Source: Rhodoplanes sp. Z2-YC6860 (lineage in GTDB: Bacteria > Pseudomonadota > Alphaproteobacteria > Rhizobiales > Xanthobacteraceae). From it: a stretch of DNA of 64,000 nucleotides. The notes under the pieces are model-generated. The model did no database searches and was not told the origin of the DNA. It saw nothing but the letters and a program-made list of their open reading frames with translations. Below are positions 1-9,600 of the stretch, piece after piece. The stretch lies in the NCBI RefSeq assembly GCF_001579845.1, contig NZ_CP007440.1, forward strand, positions 868,001 through 932,000, read 5' to 3'. Positions within the stretch are counted from its first letter, which is position 1, and every line of letters starts with the position of its first letter. A program made the position numbers and the translations under genes.

Positions 1-113
1 ATGCAGCGGGCCGCTTTCACGCTGCACGGCTTGTCTGCTAAGTTGACCGTTATTCCAGAACGAATCCCGGCAAAAATCGCGGCCCCGCGCCGTTCCGGGG
101 CCACGGAGTACCT
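1..113. other. Leader region upstream of cobS with a GC-rich hairpin
   Basis: No coding frame could be assigned here; it may be the tail of an upstream gene plus the cobS leader. A 7-bp stem (81-87 with 96-102, GGCCCCG/CGGGGCC) lies just before the GGAG ribosome-binding site at 105-108. It could be a terminator of an upstream gene or a leader structure. I saw no cobalamin-riboswitch B12 box. Confidence 0.35.
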
Positions 114-1100
114 ATGGCAACCGCACAACAAAACACACCCGGCACACCCGACATGAAGGTGTCAGTCCGGCAGCTTTTCAGCATCGACAGCGACATGGAG
201 GTCCCGGCCTATTCCAAGGGCGACGACCACGTGCCGGACGTCGATCCGGACTACCGTTTCGACCGCACCACGACGCTCGCGATCCTGGCCGGTTTCGCGC
301 ACAACCGTCGCGTCATCGTCTCGGGCTATCACGGCACCGGCAAGTCGACCCACATCGAGCAGGTCGCCGCGCGGCTCAACTGGCCCTGCGTGCGCGTCAA
401 CCTCGACAGCCACATCAGCCGTATCGATCTGATCGGCAAGGACGCCATCGTCATCAAAGAGGGCAAGCAGGTCACCGAATTCCGTGACGGCATCCTGCCC
501 TGGGCCTACGCCAACAACATCGCGCTCTGCTTCGACGAGTATGACGCCGGCCGCCCGGACGTGATGTTCGTCATCCAGCGCGTGCTGGAATCATCGGGCC
601 GTCTGACGCTGCTCGACCAGAGCCGCGTGATCAAGCCGCATCCGGCGTTCCGGCTGTTCGCCACTGCGAACACCATCGGCCTCGGCGACACCTCGGGCCT
701 CTATCACGGCACGCAGCAGATCAACCAGGCGCAGATGGACCGCTGGTCGATCGTGACCACGCTGAACTATCTGCCGCATGACAACGAGGTCGAGATCGTG
801 CTGGCGAAGGCCAAGCACTACCAGACCCAGGAAGGCCGCGACATCGTCAACAAGATGGTCCGCGTCGCCGACCTGACGCGCAACGCCTTCATCAACGGCG
901 ACCTGTCGACCGTGATGAGCCCGCGCACGGTGATCACCTGGGCCGAGAACGCCGACATCTTCAAGGATGTCGGCTTCGCGTTCCGGCTGACCTTCGTCAA
1001 CAAGTGCGATGAGCTCGAGCGGCCGATCGTCGCCGAGTTCTATCAGCGCTGCTTCGGCCAGGAGCTCCCGGAGAGCTCGGTCAACGTGGCGCTGAGCTGA
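114..1100 (+). CDS. cobS: Aerobic cobaltochelatase subunit CobS
   Basis: CobS is the AAA+ ATPase subunit of the CobN-CobS-CobT complex that inserts cobalt into hydrogenobyrinic acid a,c-diamide in aerobic cobalamin synthesis, in the cytoplasm. The 328-residue product has a Walker A motif GYHGTGKST (residues 71-79), a Walker B segment ending CFDEYDAG (about 139-146) and a sensor-1-like LFATANT (181-187). Length matches the family. The ATG is preceded by GGAG at 105-108. cobT follows on the same strand, but a palindromic repeat separates the two. The large subunit CobN is not in the window, which is usual in Rhizobiales. Confidence 0.95.
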   Translation: MATAQQNTPGTPDMKVSVRQLFSIDSDMEVPAYSKGDDHVPDVDPDYRFDRTTTLAILAGFAHNRRVIVSGYHGTGKSTHIEQVAARLNWPCVRVNLDSHISRIDLIGKDAIVIKEGKQVTEFRDGILPWAYANNIALCFDEYDAGRPDVMFVIQRVLESSGRLTLLDQSRVIKPHPAFRLFATANTIGLGDTSGLYHGTQQINQAQMDRWSIVTTLNYLPHDNEVEIVLAKAKHYQTQEGRDIVNKMVRVADLTRNAFINGDLSTVMSPRTVITWAENADIFKDVGFAFRLTFVNKCDELERPIVAEFYQRCFGQELPESSVNVALS

Positions 1101-1108
1101 GCGTAGAC

Positions 1109-1245
1109 GTCATTCCGGGGCGCGGGCGCAGCCCGCGAACCCGGAATCCAGTTCCGGACGCGAAGTGCGCGTCTGGATTCCGGGTTAGGCCATAGTGCGT
1201 GGAAGACGCGCGTAAACGCACTGGGGCGCGCCGCCCCGGAATGAC
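1109..1245. repeat. REPIN-like inverted repeat, 137-bp variant
   Basis: The element begins GTCATTCCGGGG and ends CCCCGGAATGAC, so its ends are inverted copies. The left unit (1109-1150) contains its own hairpin (CGCGGGC/GCCCGCG) and ends ACCCGGAATCCAG. The right unit starts CTGGATTCCGGG at 1173. Compared with the 105-bp copies at 13650, 38610 and 41306, the right unit carries a longer, different interior (about 1186-1222). It lies between cobS and cobT, so it is probably transcribed with them and may fold in the mRNA. Confidence 0.8.
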
Positions 1246-1274
1246 ATCCGAGAGATCGCGGTAGAACATAACCG

Positions 1275-3179
1275 ATGTCCTCCAATCAGAAGCCCAAGAC
1301 GCAGCAGAAGGAATCGCCGGCCGAGCCGTTCAAGCGGGCGGTCACCGGATGCCTGCGCGCGATCGCCAAAAAGTCCGATCTCGAAGTGTCGTTCGCGGCC
1401 GAGCGGCCCGGGCTCGTGGGCGGCAAGGTCCGCCTGCCTGAGCCCGCTCGCAAGCTCACCCGCGAGGAGGCCGCGATCGTGCGCGGCAACGCCGACGCGA
1501 TTGCGCTGAAGCTCGCCTGCCACGATCCGGCGGTGCATCGCAGGCTTCTGCCCGGCGGCCAGCAGGCCCGCGCGGTGTTCGATGCCGTCGAGCAGGCCCG
1601 TGTCGAAGCGATCGGGGCGCGCCGGATGCTGGGAGTGAAGAACAATCTCGCAGCGATGATCGACGACCGCTTCCATCGCGGCAAGTTCGACGAGATCACC
1701 GACCGCGCCGACGCGCCGATCGAGGAAGCGCTGTCGATGATCGTGCGCGAGCGGCTGACCGGCCAGGCGCCGCCGCCGGCCGCGAAAAAGATCGTCGAGT
1801 TGTGGCGGCCGTTCATCGAGGAGCGCATCGGCAAGGGGCTCGATAAGCTCGAGAAGGTGGTCGAGAACCAGCGCCGCTTCGGCGACGCGGTGCACGATCT
1901 CCTCGATCAACTCGACATGGGCGAGGATCGCTCGACCTCCGACGAGGAGGAAGAGGGCGAGGAGGGCGAGCAGGAGCGCCGCAAGGACGAGACCGGCGAG
2001 CAAGGCGAGGCCGCCGACTCCGAAGAGATGGAAAAGATGAGCATGGAGGACGCCGAAGCGTCCGCCGATGCTTCCGAGACTGCCGAAGAAGCCGTCGACG
2101 CGCCCGCCGCCGACATGGCCGACGATTCCGAGATGGGCGAGTCCGAGACCGCGGCTGAGCCGTGGCGCCCGCGCAACCGGCCGAACGAGCCGCGCGGCCC
2201 GGACTACAAGCCTTTCACGATGCGCTTCGACGAGACCATCGCGGCGGAAGATCTCTGCGAGCCTGAAGAGCTCGACCGGTTGCGCGGCTATCTCGACAAG
2301 CAGCTTTCGCACCTCCAAGGCGTCGTTGCGCGGCTTGCCAACCGGCTGCAGCGCCGCTTGATGGCGCAGCAGAACCGCGCCTGGGACTTCGATCTCGAAG
2401 AGGGCCTGCTCGATCCGTCGCGGCTGCCGCGCATCATCATCGATCCGCTGCATGCGCTGTCGTTCAAGCAGGAAAAAGAGACGAACTTCCGCGACACCGT
2501 GGTGACGCTGCTGCTCGACAATTCAGGCTCGATGCGCGGCCGGCCGATCACGGTCGCTGCGACCTGCGCGGACATTCTGGCGCGCACATTGGAACGCTGC
2601 GGCGTCAAGGTCGAGATTCTCGGCTTCACGACGCGGGCCTGGAAGGGCGGACAGGCGCGCGAGTCCTGGCTCGCCGCCGGCAAGACCGCCAATCCGGGCC
2701 GCCTCAACGATCTGCGCCACATCATCTACAAGTCGGCCGACGCGCCGTGGCGGCGTGCGCGCAAGAACCTCGGCCTGATGATGCGCGAGGGTCTGCTGAA
2801 AGAGAACATCGATGGCGAGGCGCTGGACTGGGCGCACAAGCGCCTGCTGGCTCGCACCGAGCAGCGCAAGATCCTGATGATGATCTCCGACGGCGCGCCG
2901 GTTGACGATTCCACGCTGTCGGTCAATCCCGGCAACTATCTCGAGCGTCATCTGCGCTGGATCATCGAGGAGATCGAGACCCGCTCGCCGGTCGAGCTGA
3001 TCGCCATCGGCATCGGGCACGACGTCACGCGCTACTACCGCCGCGCCGTGACCATCGTCGATGCCGAAGAATTGGGCGGCGCGATGACCGAAAAGCTGGC
3101 CGAGCTGTTCGAGGAGCACGCTGCCGAGGACGCGATGGCGCGCCCGACGCGCCGCGTCGCGCGTAAACTACATTCATGA
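1275..3179 (+). CDS. cobT: Aerobic cobaltochelatase subunit CobT
   Basis: CobT is the VWA/MIDAS-containing partner of CobS in the cobalt-chelating CobNST complex. The 634-residue product has a helical N-terminal domain, a very acidic Glu/Asp/Ala-rich linker (roughly residues 215-295) and a C-terminal VWA domain with the MIDAS motif DNSGSM (about 415). A second conserved segment, SDGAPVDD, lies about 120 residues further on. These features and the length are standard for the family. The start follows a 174-bp gap after cobS that holds a repeat. A perfect 10-bp hairpin follows the stop. Confidence 0.95.
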   Translation: MSSNQKPKTQQKESPAEPFKRAVTGCLRAIAKKSDLEVSFAAERPGLVGGKVRLPEPARKLTREEAAIVRGNADAIALKLACHDPAVHRRLLPGGQQARAVFDAVEQARVEAIGARRMLGVKNNLAAMIDDRFHRGKFDEITDRADAPIEEALSMIVRERLTGQAPPPAAKKIVELWRPFIEERIGKGLDKLEKVVENQRRFGDAVHDLLDQLDMGEDRSTSDEEEEGEEGEQERRKDETGEQGEAADSEEMEKMSMEDAEASADASETAEEAVDAPAADMADDSEMGESETAAEPWRPRNRPNEPRGPDYKPFTMRFDETIAAEDLCEPEELDRLRGYLDKQLSHLQGVVARLANRLQRRLMAQQNRAWDFDLEEGLLDPSRLPRIIIDPLHALSFKQEKETNFRDTVVTLLLDNSGSMRGRPITVAATCADILARTLERCGVKVEILGFTTRAWKGGQARESWLAAGKTANPGRLNDLRHIIYKSADAPWRRARKNLGLMMREGLLKENIDGEALDWAHKRLLARTEQRKILMMISDGAPVDDSTLSVNPGNYLERHLRWIIEEIETRSPVELIAIGIGHDVTRYYRRAVTIVDAEELGGAMTEKLAELFEEHAAEDAMARPTRRVARKLHS

Positions 3180-3184
3180 ATAAG

Positions 3185-3207
3185 CAGCCGCCCCCTCGGG
3201 GCGGCTG
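3185..3207 (+). terminator. Stem-loop after cobT
   Basis: A perfect 10-bp stem (3185-3194 with 3198-3207, CAGCCGCCCC/GGGGCGGCTG) with a CTC loop sits 5 bases after the cobT stop. There is no strong T-run behind it, so it may be a weak intrinsic terminator or an mRNA 3' end stabiliser. Confidence 0.55.
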
Positions 3208-3236
3208 TGCCATGATTTGGTAAAATAGCCCCGCTA

Positions 3237-3285
3237 GCGCATGTCCCGGAAAAGTGGACACCGGTTTTCCGGAAAGGACATGCGC
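3237..3285. repeat. 49-bp palindromic repeat (GCGCATGTCC ... GGACATGCGC)
   Basis: The two 10-bp ends are perfect inverted copies, with inner GGAAAA/TTTTCC pairing around a GTGGACACC centre. From memory, this palindrome type is widespread in intergenic regions of Bradyrhizobium and relatives; that is recollection, not a search. It lies upstream of the phytase-like gene at 3349 and should not be counted as coding. Confidence 0.7.
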
Positions 3286-3299
3286 CACCCGATAACCGG

Positions 3300-3333
3300 A
3301 GCCCATCGCGTTTCCTTTGAAACGGGATGGGCT
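3300..3333 (+). other. Leader hairpin upstream of the phytase-like gene
   Basis: Two stacked stems, 3300-3307 with 3326-3333 (AGCCCATC/GATGGGCT) and 3309-3314 with 3319-3324 (CGTTTC/GAAACG), are separated by one bulged base on each side. The hairpin ends 3 bases before the AAGGGG ribosome-binding site and 15 bases before the TTG start at 3349. Its position suits control of translation or an attenuator; this is inference. Confidence 0.5.
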
Positions 3334-3348
3334 CTAAGGGGTTTAGCC

Positions 3349-4371
3349 TTGAAAACCGTCGTCTCCCGCATCGCAGCCTTTCTGGCGATCCTCGCGCTCG
3401 CGCTGATTCCGGCTGCGGCGCAGCCGCCGCACGAGTCAGGCCCGCATCGGATCGACATCAAGGCGCAGGCGATCGATGCCTTCGATGCCCGCAATCCGAA
3501 GCAGACGCGTTTTGGCGCGCTGGATTTCCGGGGCGGGCTGTTGCTGGAATCGCCCGCGAGAGACTTCGGCGGCATCTCGGCCATTCGTGTCGCGGCCGAT
3601 GGGCAGAATTTTCTCGCGCTCACCGACAAGAGCAACTGGCTGCGCGGCCAGATCGTCTACCGCGGCATCGCGCCGATCGCGATCCGCGACGCCGAGATGG
3701 CGCCAATGCTGGGTCCCGATCGTCTGCCGCTCAAGCGACGCGGCTGGTACGACACCGAGTCGCTCGCCGAGGACGGCGGCACGGTCTATGTCGGCATCGA
3801 GCGCGTGCAACGGATCGTGCGGTTCGACTACGGCCGCGACGGGCTCACGGCGCGCGGTATTCCGATTCCGGTGCTGCCGGCGTTCAAGACGCTGCCGAAA
3901 AACGGCAGCCTCGAGTGCCTGGTGATGCCGCCGCACGGCGGGCCGCTGGCCGGGACCTTGATTGCGATCTCCGAGCAGGGCCTGGATGCCCGCGGCAACC
4001 GCTTGAGCTTCCTGATCGGAGGCGGCAACGACGGCACATTTGCGCTCAAGAATACCGATGATGATTTTGACATCAGCGATTGCGCGCTGACGCCCAATGG
4101 CAAGATGTTGGTCTTGGAGCGCCGCTTCTCCTGGACCAGCGGTTTTGCGATGCGCATCCGCTCCGTGCCGCTGGCGTCGATCAAGCCCGGCGCCACCGTT
4201 GACGGCCCGGTGCTGATCACCGCCGACATGGGCTCGCAGATCGACAACATGGAAGGCCTGTCGGTGCATCGCGCGGCCGACGGCACGCTGGTGCTGACGC
4301 TGATTTCCGACGACAACTTCTTCGCGCTGCAACGGACCGTGTTGCTGCAGTTCGGGCTGGTGGGGGAGTAA
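3349..4371 (+). CDS. Secreted esterase-like protein of the phytase-like family
   Basis: The product looks like a periplasmic protein of the phytase-like/esterase-like beta-propeller family (annotated elsewhere as 'esterase-like activity of phytase'); its substrate is unknown. I chose the TTG at 3349 because it follows AAGGGG and opens a clean signal peptide (LKTVVSRIAAF then a hydrophobic run ending IPAAAQ). Earlier in-frame ATGs lie inside the palindromic repeat at 3237. This gives 340 residues. Supporting segments include DFGGISAIR, a DTESLAED stretch and C-terminal DNMEGLS, which are typical acidic calcium-binding-like positions of the family. It appears to be a single-gene transcript. Confidence 0.75.
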   Translation: MKTVVSRIAAFLAILALALIPAAAQPPHESGPHRIDIKAQAIDAFDARNPKQTRFGALDFRGGLLLESPARDFGGISAIRVAADGQNFLALTDKSNWLRGQIVYRGIAPIAIRDAEMAPMLGPDRLPLKRRGWYDTESLAEDGGTVYVGIERVQRIVRFDYGRDGLTARGIPIPVLPAFKTLPKNGSLECLVMPPHGGPLAGTLIAISEQGLDARGNRLSFLIGGGNDGTFALKNTDDDFDISDCALTPNGKMLVLERRFSWTSGFAMRIRSVPLASIKPGATVDGPVLITADMGSQIDNMEGLSVHRAADGTLVLTLISDDNFFALQRTVLLQFGLVGE

Positions 4372-4443
4372 GCTCTCTCACCTGGTGATTCCGGGGCGCG
4401 AGCGTAGCGAGCGAACCCGGAATCCATAACCACGACTTTCGCG

Positions 4444-4731
4444 ATGGCGTACTACGTCTATCTGCTTGCCAGCGGCAAACACGGCACGCTTTACGCAGGC
4501 GTATCGCGCGACTTGGTGCGCCGCGTCTATCAACACAAGACAAAGGAAACGCCGGGCTTCACGTCACGCTATGACGTAACTCGCCTTGTCTGGTTTGAAG
4601 TCTATGACGATCCGATGTCAGCGATCGACCGCGAAAAAGAGATCAAGAAATGGCGGCGAGACTGGAAGGTCACGCTGATCGAAAATGAAAATCCCGACTG
4701 GGATGATCTCTACAACTCGATAACAAAATAG
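4444..4731 (+). CDS. Small GIY-YIG nuclease (UPF0213-like)
   Basis: This 95-residue protein is a minimal GIY-YIG endonuclease domain. Visible family features are YYVYLL (the GIY strand), GTLYAGV (the YIG strand, here YAG), the Arg-rich helix DLVRRVYQHK, and the IDREKEIKKWRR helix containing the conserved metal-binding Glu. The domain cuts DNA in known members; the role of stand-alone versions is unclear. There is no recognisable ribosome-binding site before the ATG. By eye, its base composition is less GC-rich than its neighbours. It is enclosed by inverted repeats (4385-4433 and 4771-4817), which suggests the gene travels with the repeat or acts on it. Confidence 0.88.
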   Translation: MAYYVYLLASGKHGTLYAGVSRDLVRRVYQHKTKETPGFTSRYDVTRLVWFEVYDDPMSAIDREKEIKKWRRDWKVTLIENENPDWDDLYNSITK

Positions 4732-4747
4732 GGCGGCAGAGCCGCCC
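4731..4747 (+). terminator. Hairpin at the end of the GIY-YIG gene
   Basis: A perfect 7-bp stem GGGCGGC/GCCGCCC (4731-4737 with 4741-4747) with an AGA loop begins on the last base of the stop codon. There is no T-run behind it. It is a probable 3' hairpin of the nuclease transcript inside the inverted-repeat element. Confidence 0.4.
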
Positions 4748-4855
4748 CATCGTCAAACCAATCGAGACTTGTGGTTATGGATTCCGGGTTCGCGCCTTCG
4801 GCGCGCCCCGGAATGACGCCGGAGAGACCGTCCGGCTCCGGAGCGAAATCGGCTA

Positions 4856-5146
4856 TCAGCTCGCCTTCGCGAGCTTCTTCTCGATTTCCTTCTTCAGCGT
4901 GCGCAGCCGCGGCGCGAGCACCTCGCTCTTGGCAGCCAGAAGATAGGCGTCGAGGCCGCCGCGGTGGTCGACCGACTTCAGCGCGTTGGCCGAAATGCGG
5001 AGTTTGACCGAGCGAGCGAGCGCGTCGGAGATCACCGTGACGTTGAGGAGGTTCGGCAGGAACCGCCGCTTGGTCTTGCGGTTCGAGTGGCTCACCTTGT
5101 GGCCGACCAGGGCCGATTTGCCGGTCAGATCGCAGCGGCGCGACAT
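4856..5146 (-). CDS. rpmB: 50S ribosomal protein L28
   Basis: L28 is a structural protein of the large ribosomal subunit. The 96-residue product begins [10 protein letters not shown] and contains the family hallmarks [19 protein letters not shown] and the C-terminal lysine-rich helix. I chose the ATG at 5146 because it gives the normal L28 length and N terminus; the frame stays open upstream but that stretch is leader. A well-formed promoter is at 5216-5244, and the leader carries a GGCGCC/GGCGCC hairpin (5170-5175 with 5181-5186). Transcription is monocistronic and opposite to both neighbours. Confidence 0.96.
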   Translation of the reverse strand: MSRRCDLTGKSALVGHKVSHSNRKTKRRFLPNLLNVTVISDALARSVKLRISANALKSVDHRGGLDAYLLAAKSEVLAPRLRTLKKEIEKKLAKAS

Positions 5147-5215
5147 GGTAGATACCCTTGAAAACATGCGGCGCCATCTTGGCGCCGGAAAACGACGTTT
5201 TTCGTGGACCGCGGA

Positions 5216-5244
5216 CGTATAAAGACAGGGGCCTTGGGCGTCAA
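5216..5244 (-). promoter_or_regulatory. Sigma-70-type promoter of rpmB
   Basis: Read on the minus strand, TTGACG (5239-5244) and TATACG (5216-5221) are separated by 17 bases. This predicts a leader of about 60 bases before the rpmB ATG at 5146. A second TTGACG copy lies 10 bases further upstream (5249-5254). Confidence 0.6.
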
Positions 5245-5405
5245 CTGGCGTCAAGCCTGCGGCACCGCCCCGGATGCTCATCATATAAACGACTCATTCC
5301 GCTCCGAGACCGGGGATAAGCAGTCATCCCCCGCTCCATTGCCTTGATCGGGGCCGCCTTGCGCGGCAAAGCGGATACTCTAAAGCATTCGAGGAGAACG
5401 GAATC

Positions 5406-6287
5406 TTGGCCTCGGCGGCGGTTCGGTCGATGCTTGGGGTTGGGCTTGGGCTTACGGTGGCGGGCCTCGGGATTGTCGTGGCTGCACCGGCCTCGGCCCA
5501 GGGGCAGGCGCAGGCCCAGTCGGGCCGTCTCGACGCGCGCTATTCGGTGACGCTCGGCGGCGTGCCGATCGGCAAGGGCGCCTGGGTCATCGACATTACC
5601 GACACCCAGTACACCGCCGCGGCGAGTGGCGCGACCTCGGGCTTGCTGCGTGTGCTTTCGACCGGACAGGGGCAGGGTGCCTCCCGCGGCTATATCGTCG
5701 GCGGCAATCCGGTGCCGGCGAGCTTTGCGGCTAGCGTCACCACCGACAAGAAGACCGAAGAAATCCGCATGACGCTCGCCTCGGGTGACGTCAAACAGTT
5801 CTCCATCGTTCCGGAAGTCCCGCCGGATGACGACCGCATCCCGGTCACCGAGGCGCACAAGCGCGGTGTCAGCGACCCGATGACCGGCTCGCTGGTCCGG
5901 GTGCCGGGAACCGGCAATCCGGTCGGCCCCCAGGCCTGCCAGCGCACCAATCAGATCTTCGACGGCCGCATGCGTTACAATCTGCAATTCGCCTACAAGC
6001 GAATGGAGCAGGTGAAGGCCGAAAAGGGCTATGAGGGCCCGGCGGTGGTGTGTTCCGTCACCTTTGTGCCGTTGGCCGGCTATGTGCCGCATCGCGCGGC
6101 GATCAAATACCTGGTTGCGCAGCGCGACATCGAAATCTGGCTGGCCCCGATCGCTGCCACCCGCGTGCTGGTTCCCTTCCGGGTTTCGATCCCGACTCCG
6201 ATCGGGACCGGCGTGATGCAGGCAACCCAGTTCGTTTCGATGCCGCCGCCGCCGCATGCGGCAGCCGTCGGTTCCAGAACACAGTAA
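5406..6287 (+). CDS. DUF3108 domain-containing exported protein
   Basis: This 293-residue protein has an N-terminal signal peptide (MASAAVRSMLG, a hydrophobic stretch, then APASAQ) and a DUF3108-type domain. That family is predicted beta-rich and periplasmic or envelope-associated, and its function is not established. The domain starts at LDARYSVTLGGVPIGKG (about residue 40). The start is a TTG preceded by GAGGAG. The gene stands alone between divergent rpmB and the helicase gene. The call rests on overall pattern, not catalytic residues. Confidence 0.75.
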   Translation: MASAAVRSMLGVGLGLTVAGLGIVVAAPASAQGQAQAQSGRLDARYSVTLGGVPIGKGAWVIDITDTQYTAAASGATSGLLRVLSTGQGQGASRGYIVGGNPVPASFAASVTTDKKTEEIRMTLASGDVKQFSIVPEVPPDDDRIPVTEAHKRGVSDPMTGSLVRVPGTGNPVGPQACQRTNQIFDGRMRYNLQFAYKRMEQVKAEKGYEGPAVVCSVTFVPLAGYVPHRAAIKYLVAQRDIEIWLAPIAATRVLVPFRVSIPTPIGTGVMQATQFVSMPPPPHAAAVGSRTQ

Positions 6288-6656
6288 GCGACCCAATCGC
6301 CGCGCTTGGCGCTTGCGCCGCGGTCCGTTCGACGACATTTATTCACAGGTTGCCCACAGGGTTGCGCTGCGGCAGGCGTTGACTCTTCGCGATTGGCGGT
6401 CGCGGACCCGTGTTAACGAATGGCCGGCCGTTTGCGCTGGATCGAATGAGGTTTCGTAGCCCGATGTTGTGGTTTTTCAATGCGATAGACCGAAATGTCG
6501 GGGAGAACGAAGGGCGATGGCGCGCGAGTCAGCGATTCGGGCGCGATTCGTTCCAGACTCGTTCGCTTGTTTAACGCCGGCGCCCTCTAGGCGTCGCATT
6601 GTGGTACAGAAAGGCGTGCCCGCGATGGTCCGGGCCACTCCCATCCTGGAAATCTG
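6288..6656 (+). other. Long intergenic region with two DnaA-box-like 11-mers
   Basis: This stretch of about 370 bases before the helicase gene has no convincing reading frame. Two tandem copies of TTNNNCACAGG with exactly 11-base periodicity lie at 6339-6360 (TTATTCACAGG then TTGCCCACAGG). The first differs from the consensus DnaA box TTATCCACA at one position. No AT-rich unwinding region accompanies them. The rest may hold the helicase promoter, but I could not define it. Confidence 0.35.
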
Positions 6657-9600
6657 ATGTCGCTTTCGTTCTCGTCGCCTGCCTCCCGCGACGCCCGCGC
6701 CCGTGGCGCTGGCGTCACCGCCGTCCTTGGCCCGACCAACACGGGCAAGACCCATCTCGCCATCGAGCGGATGCTGGCGCATTCGTCCGGCCTGATCGGC
6801 CTGCCGCTGCGGCTCTTGGCGCGTGAGGTCTACAACAAGGTGGTCGACCGGGTCGGCGCCGAGAACGTCGCGCTCGTCACCGGCGAGGAGAAGATCAAGC
6901 CGCGCAACCCGCGATTCTGGGTGTCGACGGTCGAAGCCATGCCGCGCGATCTCGATTGCGCCTTTGTCGCGATCGACGAGATCCAGCTCGGATCGGACTT
7001 GGACCGGGGCCACGTCTTCACCGACCGCATGCTCAACCGCCGCGGCCGCGAGGAAACCCTGGTGCTCGGCGCCGCGACCGTGCGGCCGATGGTCGAGCGG
7101 CTGCTGCCGGGCGCCAACATCGTGCAGCGCCCCAGGCTTTCGACCCTCATTCATTCGGGGGACCGCAAGATCACCCGGCTGCCGCGGCGAAGCGCAATCG
7201 TCGTCTTCTCGGCCGACGAGGTCTACGCCATCGCCGAGCTCATCCGCCGCCAGCGCGGCGGCGCCGCGGTCGTGCTGGGCGCACTGTCGCCGCGCACGCG
7301 AAACGCCCAGGTCGAACTCTATCAATCGGGCGATGTCGATTATCTGATCGCCACCGACGCGATCGGCATGGGATTGAACCTCGACGTCGATCACGTGGCC
7401 TTCGCATCCGACAGCAAATTCGACGGCTATCAGTTCCGCAGGCTCAATCCTTCCGAAATGGCACAGATCGCGGGCCGGGCCGGTCGTGCGCAGCGCGATG
7501 GCACGTTCGGCACCACCGGACGATGTCCGCCATTCGACAACGAACTGGTCCATCAGCTCGAAAGTCACGCTTTCGAGCCGATCAGAGTGCTGCAATGGCG
7601 CAACACCGATCTGGATTTTTCAACCATCGGCGCGTTGCAGGCGTCGCTTTCGCTGACACCGACCGAACAAGGTCTGACGCGCGCCCCGGTCGCGGAAGAC
7701 ATTCTGGTGCTCGAACATGCGGCGCGCGATGAAGAAATCCGCGGCATGGCGACCAGCAAGGCCGCAGTCCAGCGTTTGTGGGATGTGTGTCAGGTGCCGG
7801 ACTACCGTAAAATTGCGCCGGCGTCGCACGCCGAACTTATCGTGACCCTCTATGGTTTCTTGATGCGAGAGGGTAAAATCCCGGCCGACTGGTTCTCCGC
7901 GCAAGTGGCACAGGCTGATCGGACCGATGGCGACATCGATACGCTTTCGAATCGAATTGCGCATGTCCGCACCTGGACCTTCGTGGCGAACCGTCCCGAC
8001 TGGCTTGCCGATCCGGAGCATTGGCAGGCCGTTGCGCGGGGCGTGGAGGACAAGCTCTCGGATGCGTTGCATGAACGTCTCACCGAGCGGTTCGTCGACC
8101 GGCGCACCAGTGTGTTGATGCGGCGGTTGCGCGAGAACTCGACATTGGAAACTGAAATTAAAAAGACTGGCGAAGTGGTGGTTGAGGGGCACGAGATCGG
8201 GCGCCTCGACGGGTTCACCTTTGTTGCGGATGCATCCGCGGCGGGCTCCGAGGCGAAGGCCTTGCAAGCCGCGGCGCGGAGCGCGCTCTCGGGTGAGATC
8301 GATGCGCGGGCGACCAAGCTCACGCATGCGCCGGAGCGCGAATTCGTGCTCGATTCCGACGGCACCGTGCGCTGGATCGGCACGCCGGTCGGCAAGCTTC
8401 TGCCGGGCGAGGATGTGCTGCGGCCGCGCTTGCGTGTGATCGCCGACGAGCAGCTCAACGGCGCGTCGCGCGAGGCGGTGCAGACGCGGCTCGAGCTTTG
8501 GCTCAAGACCCATATCGAGCGGCTGCTTGGTCCGCTGTTCGCGCTCGCCGCCGCCGAAGACATCACCGGCATTGCCCGTGGCGTGGCCTATCAGCTCATC
8601 GAAGCGCTTGGCGTGCTCGAGCGGCAGAAGGTCGCCGAGGAGGTCAAAGGCCTCGATCAGGCCGCACGCGCCCTGCTGCGCAAATACGGCGTCCGCTTCG
8701 GCGCCTACCATCTCTATCTGCCGGCGTTGCTCAAGCCCGCGCCGCGCAGCCTCGCGGCGCAACTGTGGCTCCTGAAGAACGGCACGCCCGACGACAAGGG
8801 GCTCGCCGAACTGCAGCGGCTTGCGTCGAGCGGCCGCACCTCGATTCCGGTCGACAAGGACACGCCGAAGCCGCTCTACCGCACCATCGGTTATCGGGTG
8901 TGCGGCGAGCGCGCGATCCGCGTGGACATCCTGGAGCGGCTCGCCGATCTGATCCGTCCGGCGATGTCCTGGCGCGAAGGCTCGAGCGCGACGCGGCCGC
9001 CCGGTGCGTTCAACGGCTATGGCTTTACCGTTACCGGCGCGATGACGTCGCTCACCGGCGCGTCGGGCGAGGACTTCGCTTCGATCCTGCGCTCGCTCGG
9101 CTACCGCATGGAGAGGCGGCCGAAACCGCCGGAGGCTGAGAAGCCGGCTGAGGCCGAGAAGCAAGCGGATGCGGCCGCCGCTGCGACCGAAGCTGCGGCT
9201 TCCACGGAAACGGCCGCCGTACATGACGACGTGATGGCCGATGGCGAGATGCCGGAGGTCGAGCACGCGGAGCACAGCGAGCACGAAGCGGCCGAGCCCG
9301 CGTCAGACGAAGCCGATGCGCCCGTTGAGGCCGCGGCCGAAGCCCCTGCCGAGGCTGAGAAACATGTTGAGGCTGAGCCGGCGGCTGCTGAAGCCGTCGC
9401 CGCTGAGCCGGTTGCTGCAGAACCTGTTGCTGCTGAACCTGTCGCCGCAGAGACTGCGACCGAAGTTGTCGCTGCTGAAGCCGCGCCGGCCGAGGCCGCT
9501 ACGACCGAAACTGCAACTCCTGCTGAAGCCGCTGCGCCTGCTGCACCTGCCGAGCCCGAGATGATCGAGGTGTGGCGGCCGGGCCGTCCGCTCGGCGAAC

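Larger units (their letters stand above)
4385..4817. mobile_element. Inverted-repeat element carrying a GIY-YIG nuclease gene
   Basis: The left end (4385-4433) and right end (4771-4817) are inverted copies of the same REPIN half-units found elsewhere in the window. Both share ACCCGGAATCCATAACCAC (read inward), including a 7-bp TAACCAC/GTGGTTA extension that the 105-bp elements lack. The roughly 20-base spacer of a normal element is replaced by a 95-codon nuclease gene and its hairpin. I see no flanking target duplication. The whole unit is about 433 bp. Calling it mobile is inference from this architecture. Confidence 0.6.

Noticed and set aside
1-113. Cobalamin riboswitch upstream of cobS
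   Set aside because: No B12 box or the characteristic multi-helix core; only one short GC hairpin is visible.
1185-2453. A 422-codon open frame antisense to cobT
   Set aside because: It is a shadow of the GC-rich real gene; composition is Arg/Gly/Leu/Asp-rich with no domain and no ribosome-binding site.
6288-6656. Chromosome replication origin
   Set aside because: Only two DnaA-box-like sequences, no AT-rich unwinding element, and no dnaA, hemE or parAB nearby.
9396-9455. CRISPR-like short repeats
   Set aside because: These are contiguous 15-base coding repeats without spacers, inside the helicase gene.
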